Position numbers and translations under genes: made by a program. Below the pieces are notes generated by a model that saw only the letters and a list, made by a program, of their open reading frames with translations, had not been told where the DNA came from and did no database searches. Shown one piece after another: positions 15,167-23,363 of a stretch of DNA of 39,823 bases. The stretch spans positions 1-39,823 of the forward strand of contig DAIDJD010000122.1 of the NCBI GenBank assembly GCA_027451505.1, written 5' to 3'. The stretch's first letter is position 1, and every line of letters begins with the position of its first letter. Source of the stretch: a candidate division FCPU426 bacterium (GTDB lineage Bacteria > Oederibacteriota > JAJYGY01 > DAIDJD01).

Positions 15167-16117
15167 TTGAATACAAATAGACCCTCTCATTGCAAACGAA
15201 GCGGCAAAGTCCTGGGATTGGCCCTGGCCTTGGTGCCGGTGTCCCTGGGAGCCATGCAGTCCGCTGGAACGAATATCTCGGCTGAACGGAGCGCCGTCCT
15301 TCGCTTTTTGGAAGAGCTCGCTGATAGCCCGGGACTGGGTCCGACCAACGCCATGCCGTCCGTCCAACGCCTTCCCGGAGTCGGTGCATTGCCACTTCGA
15401 AATGCCCCACGGGCGCGTGAAAAGCCTTTCAATTTGGCCCTTGCCGATTCCGATGGCGCGCGCGCAGGCGCGGCGCTTTCGATCCTTACCGCACTGGGTG
15501 AACTTGCCGTCCAATCCATCGACACCCCCTTCCAGGCGGAGTTGGCTTCGGCGCTTCAACAGGACGGCACCGCATTGGTCGGATCCTCCAACGGGGCCTT
15601 GGCCGAACAGGGAGGCCTGCTTCAGGAAGAGTCCAGCGCAGTCACGCTGGGCGACGCGCCGACGGCGCAGTCCTTCGTTGCATCGATGTCTTCCATAACC
15701 CCACCAAACCAGGCTGGAGTGCCGACCGCCGCTGACCAAGCTTGGATCGCCGCCCTGCAACAGTCCACATCCTCCCTGGTCGCGAGTGTCGTCTCGGCGA
15801 TGTCCCAAAGCGCCCTCGCTGAGCTCGGGGCGTGGCTCGGGAGTTTTGAAAACACCCAAACAGGCACACCAGGCACCCAATGGATCGATTCGTTGCTGCA
15901 GTCCCTGCCCGGCGCCCAGTCGACATCGGGATGGGCGGCGGGGAACCCCGCCATGACCTCTTGGGCCGGCCCAGCGTTGAGCACAGGTTCCGCCCGTCCT
16001 CCCGCGGGGGGCGCGTCCCTTGGAGGAACGCTGACCGAACCTATGGGCGCCGCCAACCAGCCGCTGGCTCCGGGCCTAGGTTCGAGCCAGGGCGGTGTGC
16101 TTCCCGGCACCCATTGA
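15167..16117 (+). CDS. Secreted Ala/Ser-rich protein A, paralogue of the next gene
   Basis: 316 residues from TTG 15167, the first start after an in-frame TAA at 15155. A signal peptide spans about 1-29 (cleavage near SLGA-MQS). The mature protein is rich in Ala, Ser, Gly and Gln, with helical stretches and a Gly/Pro-rich C-terminus. It shares with the next protein SAERSAVLRFLEELADSPG (compare VTEQRRAVLAFLEVLAMSD) and GSSNGALAEQGGLLQEES (compare GSSNPRVQQTSGVLAQES), in the same order. No known family is recognised. Being first in a VirB-like operon, it might be a secreted VirB5-like minor pilin, an adhesin or a substrate; this is inference from position. The ribosome site is weak. Confidence 0.7.
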   Translation: MNTNRPSHCKRSGKVLGLALALVPVSLGAMQSAGTNISAERSAVLRFLEELADSPGLGPTNAMPSVQRLPGVGALPLRNAPRAREKPFNLALADSDGARAGAALSILTALGELAVQSIDTPFQAELASALQQDGTALVGSSNGALAEQGGLLQEESSAVTLGDAPTAQSFVASMSSITPPNQAGVPTAADQAWIAALQQSTSSLVASVVSAMSQSALAELGAWLGSFENTQTGTPGTQWIDSLLQSLPGAQSTSGWAAGNPAMTSWAGPALSTGSARPPAGGASLGGTLTEPMGAANQPLAPGLGSSQGGVLPGTH

Positions 16118-16129
16118 AGGGCCGCCGCC

Positions 16130-17014
16130 TTGGGTAACGCCATCCATTGCGGGCTCGTCCTGTGGACGATCTGCGTCCCCGCCCTGGGGCAAAGTACCCA
16201 GATGGCCATGCCATCCAGATCTGCAGCCGTCACCGAGCAGCGAAGGGCGGTCCTGGCGTTCCTGGAGGTTCTGGCCATGTCGGACCGGAGCGCTTCCGGG
16301 CGTTACATGCCGGATTCCCCCTCCGGGGGGCCGCCCTGGAGCCTCCGTGAAGCCGTCCAAAGACCAAAGGACGCCCAGGCGGTGAACGACATCGTGGGCA
16401 CGGCGGTCATCATCGCCGCACTCGGCGCTCTCAGCGTCGGAAGCGCCGCGCAAGGCGAACAAGCATCCCTGTTGGCGGATTACGCGGCCTTCCTTTCCGG
16501 GTCTTCGAATCCGAGAGTCCAGCAGACCTCGGGTGTCCTGGCCCAGGAATCGACCGCCGTCGCGCAGGGCGCCGGATACCAGGCAACGGCGTTGGCAAGC
16601 GCCCTGGCCGCCGTAGCGCCGGAATCGAACGCAGCGGCGGGGCAAGTCGAAATCTCGGACCAAACCTTGGAAAAGGCGTTATCCGCGGGATCGGAATTCG
16701 ACTGGAATTCGATGCTGGCGGTGCTGGGCCAAGCAGCCGTGGCGGCTCTGCAGGGAGCCATCGTCGGCGGCGGATACGGCGCATTGGCGGCGGCGGCCCT
16801 TTCACTCATGGAATCCGCGATTCAAGGGGAGTTTCAGGCCGGCGCCGTGGAAGGCGGAGTGCCGGACGTGGCCGCGCCGGGACCTGCGGCGTCGAACCAC
16901 GGCGACTTGGGCGCACCCTTGGCGGTTCCGTCAGGGGCCGCCTCGATCACCCTCAGGCCCGGCACAGGCGCCGCGCCGGGGGGCGTCCTGGTGGGCGCCC
17001 AGACAACCCCATGA
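16130..17014 (+). CDS. Secreted Ala/Ser-rich protein B, paralogue of the previous gene
   Basis: 294 residues from TTG 16130, 12 bases after the previous stop. The signal peptide is short (about 1-20, ending near ALG-QST). Its order of segments matches protein A: a helical EQRRAVLAFLEVLAM motif early, a SGSSN...GVLAQESTAV motif mid-protein, and a C-terminus ending in GGVLVG, as A ends in GGVLPG. Two glycine-rich hydrophobic stretches (TAVIIAALGALSVGSAA and AALQGAIVGGGYGALAAAAL) may insert into membranes or pack as helical hairpins. No known family is recognised. The tandem duplication at the head of the operon suggests paired structural subunits or exported effectors. Confidence 0.7.
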   Translation: MGNAIHCGLVLWTICVPALGQSTQMAMPSRSAAVTEQRRAVLAFLEVLAMSDRSASGRYMPDSPSGGPPWSLREAVQRPKDAQAVNDIVGTAVIIAALGALSVGSAAQGEQASLLADYAAFLSGSSNPRVQQTSGVLAQESTAVAQGAGYQATALASALAAVAPESNAAAGQVEISDQTLEKALSAGSEFDWNSMLAVLGQAAVAALQGAIVGGGYGALAAAALSLMESAIQGEFQAGAVEGGVPDVAAPGPAASNHGDLGAPLAVPSGAASITLRPGTGAAPGGVLVGAQTTP

Positions 17015-17030
17015 CTTTTCCGGAGAGATG

Positions 17031-17381
17031 ATGAACAGAACAAGGCCACTAAACGCCGGACCGCTACTGGCGGCGGGCGCGCTCCTGCTACTGCCCGTGG
17101 CCGCATGGGCCATGGATCCGAATTCCGCAAGCGCCTCCATCATGGGCTACGCGTGGCGCATCACCAACTTCATATGCGGAGTCAGTGCGATTTTTGTCGT
17201 GGGCGACATAGCCTGGCACGCCCGGGACATGAGCGAACACGGGCGCAGGGTCAAGGCGGGGTTCATGGCCTTGGTGCTCCTGGGATGCCTATATGGCGTT
17301 GCCGCGTTCATCCTCAGCGCCGCGGATTCCCAAGGTACTTCCGTGAGCGGCCTGGACAGCGCGATGAACATGAAGCCCTGA
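17031..17381 (+). CDS. VirB2/TrbC-like pilin subunit
   Basis: 116 residues: a long signal peptide with the site AWA-MDP near residue 27, then two membrane helices (about 40-60 and 76-95) joined by a short charged loop (HARDMSEHGRRVK). That layout is the hallmark of type IV secretion and conjugation pilins (VirB2, TrbC), which are cleaved, held in the inner membrane and then polymerised. Sequence similarity in this family is low, so the call rests on topology, size and its place before VirB6-, VirB3- and VirB4-like genes. ATG 17031 has GGAG at 5 bases; an ATG directly before it is too close to that site. The stop overlaps the next ATG by one base (TGATG). Confidence 0.72.
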   Translation: MNRTRPLNAGPLLAAGALLLLPVAAWAMDPNSASASIMGYAWRITNFICGVSAIFVVGDIAWHARDMSEHGRRVKAGFMALVLLGCLYGVAAFILSAADSQGTSVSGLDSAMNMKP

Positions 17382-19120
17382 TGGGCCCGCGTTTCCAGGA
17401 AAAGCGGAGGTTCCGGACCTGCGCGACGGTCGCCGCGGTGCTGGTGCTATGTCTCACGGCACAGACCGGATTTGCTGGCGCTAGTGCCGGCCAAGTCCAG
17501 CAGATCGTGAATGGTGCCGACCAAACTTGGATGTCCCGTCTCATCAACGGGATGTTCAACAACGTGCTTTATGCACTAACCGCGTGGCTGGAGCTGGGTC
17601 TATACGGCGTATGGCTGGTGGTCACCTGGTCCGTGGTACGCCTCTATTCGGGAATCGGGACGTACCTGATACCGATCTGGGACTTCACCAACGGGTCCGG
17701 CTTTTTCCAAACCGGAGAAGCCGCCGCGCGGGCGGCGGTGGAGGTGCCCCCCGCGGCTGCGCAACTGCTCCAAAGCATGGTCCCTTGGATCCTCTCGCTC
17801 TGTGGACTGCTCATGTTTGGCCTCGCGGCCCTGGGTATACCGAGCTACGCGAAGGATTCCGAAGAACCCTTCGCGGCCATCGGGGGCCTGGCGGTATCCG
17901 CCGGACTCATGGTCGCCTTCCCCCTCCTCTATTCCGTGCCCATCCACGTCGGGGACTTCCTGGGTCGGGAATTTTACGAGGCTTCCCACGTACGCTATGC
18001 CGAAACCGCGGGGTGGGGCACGAACGGCACGCCGCCCAGCCTCTTTTCGATCTTGATTCAAGGGAGCGTATTCCCGAATTCCGTAGAAGGCACCGGTCCG
18101 CCGGGCTCCTCGCTCTCCACCGCCGTAGGTTCGGCGCTTCAGGGCGCCACGTCCGGGATCACACAGGCACCCTCCGCCGTCACCGAAACCGCGCAACTGG
18201 AGGGAGCCTACAACTACCTAAACCAACAGTTGGCCAGCGGGGGGAACATTTCGCTCGCGTGGTCCGCCGCGAAGGACGCGGTCATGTACAACCTAGAGAC
18301 GCAGGCGAGCCGCTTCATACAGGTCATTTTGGGGATCATGGCGCTGGTGGCGTTGGTGGGTCTCCTGATGCTTAAGGGCGGGCAGATCGTGGCCCTAGTG
18401 CTGAGCTACTACCTTGGGTGGATCGCTTGCGCACTCTATGTCCACCCTGCGACGCGGCCGGTCTTCGGTTTGTGGCTGAAGAACCATTTGAAGCTTTGCC
18501 TTTGGGGGTTCCTCTGGGCGGCGTTGATTTTCGTGATGGATATTCTGGTGGTCGGATGCCAGGACCTTCCGGGGATGACGCCCCTTCCCGGAACGCCCGG
18601 GGCCTTCATGGACGTGGGGATGTTCCTAATGCCGTTTATGCTCTTCGCCGCGGTCCATAAATTCAAGAGCGTCGGTGAACTGGCAGACTCGATGACCGCC
18701 ACCGGGCGAATCGCGTCCGCGGCGGGCCGTTCCGTGCATGAGGCCTTCGACGCCGGATTAAGGCGGGTGCCATCGGATGTGATCAAGGCCGGGGGCCGCG
18801 GAAGCGTCCACGGAAAATTGGGCCAATCCGTCATCGACATGAGCAAAACGTTCGCCGTCCGCATGGAACGCCTCGCGGCATCGGCGTCCGCGGCCGCCTC
18901 GACTTGGCCTGGTGTCGGCCCGATGGCCGCCTGGACGGCCCGCCAGGCCTTTTTGAACCTGGGCGAGACGGCCTCATCCGTCGGGCAAATAATGGGAACC
19001 GCCATCCGCGGGGTGAATCGCTTCCACGGCGCGCCCAAGGAGGAAAGCGACTGGTTGGAGCGCTCGCAGGAGCGGCCGAAGTACTTCGTCCAGGATCTGC
19101 GGCCGCCGGAAAGCCGGTAG
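17381..19120 (+). CDS. VirB6/TrbL-like polytopic membrane protein
   Basis: 579 residues: a signal-like N-terminal helix (about 10-33), then at least six membrane helices between residues 55 and 430, with a large non-hydrophobic loop of about 110 residues (roughly 190-300) that probably faces the periplasm. A soluble C-terminal region of about 130 residues, rich in Ala, Arg and Ser, should lie in the cytoplasm. Size and layout fit the VirB6/TrbL class, the inner-membrane channel part of type IV secretion systems; sequence identity in this class is very low, so the call relies on topology and neighbours. Start ATG 17381 overlaps the pilin stop. A VirB3-like gene follows after 9 bases. Confidence 0.68.
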   Translation: MGPRFQEKRRFRTCATVAAVLVLCLTAQTGFAGASAGQVQQIVNGADQTWMSRLINGMFNNVLYALTAWLELGLYGVWLVVTWSVVRLYSGIGTYLIPIWDFTNGSGFFQTGEAAARAAVEVPPAAAQLLQSMVPWILSLCGLLMFGLAALGIPSYAKDSEEPFAAIGGLAVSAGLMVAFPLLYSVPIHVGDFLGREFYEASHVRYAETAGWGTNGTPPSLFSILIQGSVFPNSVEGTGPPGSSLSTAVGSALQGATSGITQAPSAVTETAQLEGAYNYLNQQLASGGNISLAWSAAKDAVMYNLETQASRFIQVILGIMALVALVGLLMLKGGQIVALVLSYYLGWIACALYVHPATRPVFGLWLKNHLKLCLWGFLWAALIFVMDILVVGCQDLPGMTPLPGTPGAFMDVGMFLMPFMLFAAVHKFKSVGELADSMTATGRIASAAGRSVHEAFDAGLRRVPSDVIKAGGRGSVHGKLGQSVIDMSKTFAVRMERLAASASAAASTWPGVGPMAAWTARQAFLNLGETASSVGQIMGTAIRGVNRFHGAPKEESDWLERSQERPKYFVQDLRPPESR

Positions 19121-19129
19121 GGAGGCGAC

Positions 19130-19480
19130 GTGCCCATCGACATAAATGAGGACATAAAGGTTTGGGGCGGATTCACCCCGATGGAATTCTGGGCCGGGGC
19201 GTCGATCCTGGTGCTGTTGGCGCTTATCGCTTTGTCCTTGGGCGCACGCACCTCCGCGCTCTGGGGCGGGATCTTTTTTTTCGCTTCGGGTGGTTCGTTC
19301 TTCGGGTTCATGGTCTACCGCCGGAGCCTGCCAAAGGGCCTGTTGCTCCGCAGGTTTCTCCAGGACGGCCGGTTTCTTTTCATAACTATCCCCTGGATCA
19401 AGGCGCCCACGGTTTACCATCCGTGGGGGAGGGGACGCGCCGAGCGCTTCCGGGAGCAGTACGGGAGCAGGGATGAATAG
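19130..19480 (+). CDS. VirB3-like inner-membrane protein
   Basis: 116 residues starting with GTG 19130 after GGAGG. A short soluble start (INEDIKVWGGFTPMEFW) leads to two close helices (about 19-39 and 43-63) and a basic cytoplasmic tail (RRSLPKGLLLRRFLQDGRF). VirB3/TrbD proteins have this size and helical hairpin, and lie directly before VirB4, to which they bind. Here the next gene is VirB4-like and its start overlaps this stop by 8 bases. The first residues resemble the N-terminal strand seen in VirB3 proteins. Assignment is by topology and position. Confidence 0.7.
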   Translation: MPIDINEDIKVWGGFTPMEFWAGASILVLLALIALSLGARTSALWGGIFFFASGGSFFGFMVYRRSLPKGLLLRRFLQDGRFLFITIPWIKAPTVYHPWGRGRAERFREQYGSRDE

Positions 19481-21977
19481 CCGGGAGCCCACCGTGGAAG
19501 GCCTATGGCCGGAACTGCGCGCCATGCACGGCCACTTGGTGTTGGACGAACGGGAGTTTGTCGCCGCGTTCGAGCTGCGCTCGGGTTTGAATCCGGTGAC
19601 CGCCGATTCGAAGGACTACGAGCGCGCGGTCAAGCGCTTTCAAGACGCTCTTGAGGACCTCCGGCCAGGGGAGCGCGTTCAGTTACTGGTGGATTGCTCG
19701 CGATACAACCCCGAAGCGGACCTTGAGCGGATGCGGAACCAGGTGTCCGACGAGTCCCCCCAGGGCCACCGTGGGTATTACGCGCCGAGCATGGAGACGC
19801 ATTTGCGTGGTTACTGCGCCTTGAGCTTCGTGCCCGAGTTCAACTACCACCTGTTGTTCAGTTGTCCATCCCGGCGGGAAGCGCGGCCGACGAATCCAGG
19901 TCAGTTGCGGGAAGCTCTCGATCAGGTGCGTTTGAGGAGCGGCGAATTCGCGAGGCATCTTTCCGGCGGGGATCTGGTCTGCAAACCGTTGGATGAAAAA
20001 GGCGTCCAGGAATTGCTCGACAGAACCCTGAATCCAAGCCGGTTGGCCCCGCTTCCTGGGGGCGTCCTCTCCTCCGGCGGTGCGACCGGTCTGGAAGAAG
20101 GCGGAGGCCCCCTTTTCCGATCGCCGGTATTGTTGAAGGTGGGTGAGGGGGACCCCCGGTATTCATGCATTCAGGTCGGGCGCCGTTTGGTCCGGACCAT
20201 GGGCTTCCTCAGGGCGCCGCTGGGAGATGAAGCCCTGCGCGTCGCCATGGCTGAACTGATGCTATGCGGCAGGTCTTTTCGGTTCAGCATTTTCGTGGAG
20301 GGAATCTCCCAGGAGCGCGCGGCACAAGTGGTGCAGAAAAAGCGCGCGGCTGCCCTAGGCGCCGTGACTTTCGGAGAGGGCAAAGCCACCCAGGCATCCG
20401 AGGAGCAAGCCGCGGAATATGACGCGTTGCTTCGCGCCCATGCGCGCCGGGAGCTCAAGTTCGTAAGGTGGTCCGCGTACCTCTCGGTTTCGGCCGACAA
20501 CCGCCCTGAATTGGACCAAGCCAGCGGGGAGTTGGGCGGCCTCCTCAACGCGTTGGTGCCCGATGAGGGTATTTTAAGGCAGTTGGAGTATTGGCAGGCG
20601 ACCCAACCCTTGTGCAGGGACACGGGGGGCAACCCGCTCCTCGCCCGGAGCGATGCGGTGGCGTCGCTTTATCCGTTTTTCGAGTTCCGCAGCACCAGCC
20701 CTGAGGGCGGCGCGCTGTTGGGCTTCAGCCCCGCCAACCAGCCCTGCTTTTACGACCCTTGGAGCCGGGTCGTGAGCAACGGGAACGTCTTCGTCACCGG
20801 CCAAGCCGGCAGCGGCAAGTCATTCCTGATCAATCTCGTGGTGAACCGCTTGGGGATGCGGGCGCTCGACGTGAGCTTTATCGACCGGGCCAAATCCTAC
20901 CGATCGACGTGCATGGCATTGGAGGGGGATTACATAGAATTCGATCTCAACGGATCCCAAGCGGTCAACGTCTGGGACGTTCTGGAGTACGACCCTGCGT
21001 TCGACGAAGCGGGCCTCAACGACCTGGATCGGTCGGGTCGGGTGCTCCCCGAAAAGTTGGAACAGGTGGCGGGCTGCCTTGAGATCGTGCTGGCGGACGG
21101 GGGCGCGGATTTGCCCAAGCTCGAGCGCTCGTTGCTCCTCGAGGACATCGCGGAAACCTACCGGCGCCGCCTGCGCTTCTCTGGCGGCGTATTGGCCCAG
21201 GCAAGCGTACCTTGCTTCGGGGACCTCGCCGAGACCATCGCCACGAGGGTGTCCTCGGGCGGCGATTTCGCCGCTGAGCGCAAGGAAATGCTCCAAAAGT
21301 TGCGGCCCGTGGTCGGGGGACATCTGGCCGGCCTGCTGAACCGTCCGACGACCTTAACTGCCGGTTCACGTGCCCGGGTATTCGACATCTCCAACCTTCC
21401 CGAAAACTCTACGGTGCTCGGGGCGGCGGTGTATGTCCTGGCGGCGTGGCTATACCGCCATTGGCGGCGGAACAAAGCCATGGAGCGGCGCCAGATCGTG
21501 GTCTTCGACGAAATCCATTCCTTTATGGGATTCGAATCCGGCAGGCGACTGCTCGACGCGCTTGCGCGCAGGAGCCGCCATATGGGTCTCATGCCGTTTT
21601 TCGCCACCCAACAACTCTCCGATGTCCTGGACTACAAGGAAACGCGGAGCATTCTGGACAACTGCCAGACCCAATTCCTTTTCGCGCAGGCCCGCAACGT
21701 GATCGACCGGGTGACCGACCTCCTGAAGCTCACCGACCACGAACGGGTCCATCTCGAAAACCTCAGGCAGGTACGGGGCGTCTACAGCACCGCGTTTTTC
21801 GTATACGGCTCGCAGCGCAACATCATCACGGTTCGGCCGGATCCGGTGACCCGGTGGCTGAACACCACCGAGCCAACCCATGACCTACCCAGGCTCAACC
21901 GAGCCTTGCGCGATGCGGGCGGCGACATCTGGGCCGCCGTCCGTGCCTTGGCGCAGGCGGACGCGCAGACGGCCTAA
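19473..21977 (+). CDS. VirB4/TraC-family ATPase
   Basis: 834 residues. VirB4 ATPases power pilus assembly and substrate transfer in type IV secretion systems, at the inner membrane. The N-terminal 400 residues are the VirB4-type domain; the ATPase domain has Walker A GQAGSGKS (443-450), Walker B IVVFDEIHSF (Asp679-Glu680), and the later ATQQLSDVLDYKETRSILDNC and YGSQRNIITVRPDPVTRW with TTEP, features seen in VirB4/TraC/TrbE. It is the most securely recognised gene of the cluster. It overlaps the VirB3-like gene by 8 bases, and the VirB8-like gene starts 2 bases after its stop. No VirD4- or VirB11-type ATPase accompanies it. Confidence 0.92.
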   Translation: MNSREPTVEGLWPELRAMHGHLVLDEREFVAAFELRSGLNPVTADSKDYERAVKRFQDALEDLRPGERVQLLVDCSRYNPEADLERMRNQVSDESPQGHRGYYAPSMETHLRGYCALSFVPEFNYHLLFSCPSRREARPTNPGQLREALDQVRLRSGEFARHLSGGDLVCKPLDEKGVQELLDRTLNPSRLAPLPGGVLSSGGATGLEEGGGPLFRSPVLLKVGEGDPRYSCIQVGRRLVRTMGFLRAPLGDEALRVAMAELMLCGRSFRFSIFVEGISQERAAQVVQKKRAAALGAVTFGEGKATQASEEQAAEYDALLRAHARRELKFVRWSAYLSVSADNRPELDQASGELGGLLNALVPDEGILRQLEYWQATQPLCRDTGGNPLLARSDAVASLYPFFEFRSTSPEGGALLGFSPANQPCFYDPWSRVVSNGNVFVTGQAGSGKSFLINLVVNRLGMRALDVSFIDRAKSYRSTCMALEGDYIEFDLNGSQAVNVWDVLEYDPAFDEAGLNDLDRSGRVLPEKLEQVAGCLEIVLADGGADLPKLERSLLLEDIAETYRRRLRFSGGVLAQASVPCFGDLAETIATRVSSGGDFAAERKEMLQKLRPVVGGHLAGLLNRPTTLTAGSRARVFDISNLPENSTVLGAAVYVLAAWLYRHWRRNKAMERRQIVVFDEIHSFMGFESGRRLLDALARRSRHMGLMPFFATQQLSDVLDYKETRSILDNCQTQFLFAQARNVIDRVTDLLKLTDHERVHLENLRQVRGVYSTAFFVYGSQRNIITVRPDPVTRWLNTTEPTHDLPRLNRALRDAGGDIWAAVRALAQADAQTA

Positions 21978-21978
21978 A

Positions 21979-22581
21979 ATGGAGGGGACGGTGGAGCAGA
22001 AGGACTATGATTACCTCGATTTCGGATCGCCGCCATTGCGCAGGGAGGGGCGCGGGAGGTCCGGCTGGGGCGTTCCGGTCCTGGCCGGGGTGGTGGGGGT
22101 CATTTGCGTGGGACTATGCTTTTTCGCCGCGAAGACGCTCCTGGGCGGCCACGCGACGGCGCAGGACAACGTGGGATCCATAAGCCCGGACGACCTCGAA
22201 AAGCGGCAAATGGCCGCCTTCGTCGAAGACTTCCTTCCCGCCTATTACGGATTCTCCTACGCCTTCTATGACCAAAGTGTGTCCAAGGCGGAGTCCATGA
22301 TGACTCCTGAATTCCAGGCCGCCTACGACCAGCGCGCCGAGGACTTGGATTTCAAGAGAAGGCTCTCCGCGCTCAGGGTTGTCACGGACGGAATACGGAT
22401 CCTGCCGGGCAGCATGGAATTCGCGCGTCAGGGACCCATGTTCTATGTGCGACTTGCGGGGACCATGACCTACACCACGGGCATCAACGGAGCCAGGGGG
22501 GACTTTCCGCTGGCGCTTCTTGTCTCCCTGAAAAAGGGCGGGGACGGGTTCCTCGTCGACAACGTCGAGCGTCTCCGATGA
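21979..22581 (+). CDS. VirB8/TrbF-like bitopic membrane protein
   Basis: 200 residues: a short charged cytoplasmic start, one helix (about 28-50, GVPVLAGVVGVICVGLCFFAA), then a periplasmic domain of about 150 residues with helices followed by strands, ending in LVDNVERLR. Size and layout match VirB8/TraE/TrbF, whose periplasmic domain has an NTF2-like fold and links inner-membrane parts of the secretion complex. ATG 21979 lies right after the VirB4 stop but lacks a ribosome site; GTG 21991, with GGAGG 5 bases upstream, is an equally good start. The stop overlaps the TPR gene by 4 bases. Similarity is structural by inspection only. Confidence 0.6.
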   Translation: MEGTVEQKDYDYLDFGSPPLRREGRGRSGWGVPVLAGVVGVICVGLCFFAAKTLLGGHATAQDNVGSISPDDLEKRQMAAFVEDFLPAYYGFSYAFYDQSVSKAESMMTPEFQAAYDQRAEDLDFKRRLSALRVVTDGIRILPGSMEFARQGPMFYVRLAGTMTYTTGINGARGDFPLALLVSLKKGGDGFLVDNVERLR

Positions 22582-23363
22582 CGCCCACGGCCGACGCCAT
22601 GGCGGCGGCGGCGGAGGCCGAGGTCCAGCGCGCCCAGGCGCTCTTGGGTGTGGCCCCTCAGCAGGCCCATCGGCACCTGCTCGAGGCGCGGCACCTGAAT
22701 CCCGGGGATGTCAGGGTCGGCGAGCTCCTCGCCGGGCTGGAGATAAGGTTGGGCTATTACCGGGAGGCCCTGGGTCATCTGAGGGATGTCGCCGTCCTGG
22801 TCGCCGAGACTCCGGGAGGTTTGGCTCTGGCGGGGCTGTGCAACCTGCGTCTCGGTCGGATCGAGGACGCCTTGGATCTGTCCTGCAGGGCGCTGGCCCT
22901 CGACGGGGCCAACCCCGTGGCCTTGGAGGTGCGGGCCGATTGCAGGAAGGCCGGGGCGCACTGGCAGGACGCCGCGCGGGATTATCGGGAGTTGCTTGGC
23001 CGTGAGGGAAGGCAGCCCTCCCGGGCCCGGATCGAGTTCAAGCTTGCAGGGTGCTTGGCGGAGATGGGGGCCCATACGGCGGCCTGGGAAATCGCCGATG
23101 GGTTGCTGCGGCGTGGATACGATGCGAAAGCGGTCCGGGAATTGCGCCGGAGATGCGAATTGGGAAACCGGCGGGAATTGAGCGCCGTGATGGGCGCCTC
23201 CGGATGGTGGGAGCGGGTGGCCATGCGCTTCGCGGCGCGTCCCCTTGCGCGGGCCTTCTCCCTATGCCGGACCCGTGAGGTCGGCAGGAAGGCCGCGGCC
23301 TCGGTGCCGGATACGGGTTTCGTGGGCGAGGGCCCGCGTACGACCACCGAGAACGGGACGTGA
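22578..23363 (+). CDS. TPR-repeat protein
   Basis: 261 residues, mostly helical, with four or five degenerate tetratricopeptide repeats, for example REALGHLRDVAVLVAETPGG and RIEDALDLSCRALALDGANP. There is no signal peptide or membrane helix, so it is probably cytoplasmic, unless it is exported some other way. TPR proteins scaffold assemblies; in this operon it could organise the VirB4/VirB8 base or dock a substrate. Both ends overlap neighbours by 4 bases (ATGA at the start, GTGA at the end), showing tight coupling. TPR proteins are not standard parts of VirB-type systems, which makes it one of the unusual members of the cluster. Confidence 0.72.
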   Translation: MTPTADAMAAAAEAEVQRAQALLGVAPQQAHRHLLEARHLNPGDVRVGELLAGLEIRLGYYREALGHLRDVAVLVAETPGGLALAGLCNLRLGRIEDALDLSCRALALDGANPVALEVRADCRKAGAHWQDAARDYRELLGREGRQPSRARIEFKLAGCLAEMGAHTAAWEIADGLLRRGYDAKAVRELRRRCELGNRRELSAVMGASGWWERVAMRFAARPLARAFSLCRTREVGRKAAASVPDTGFVGEGPRTTTENGT

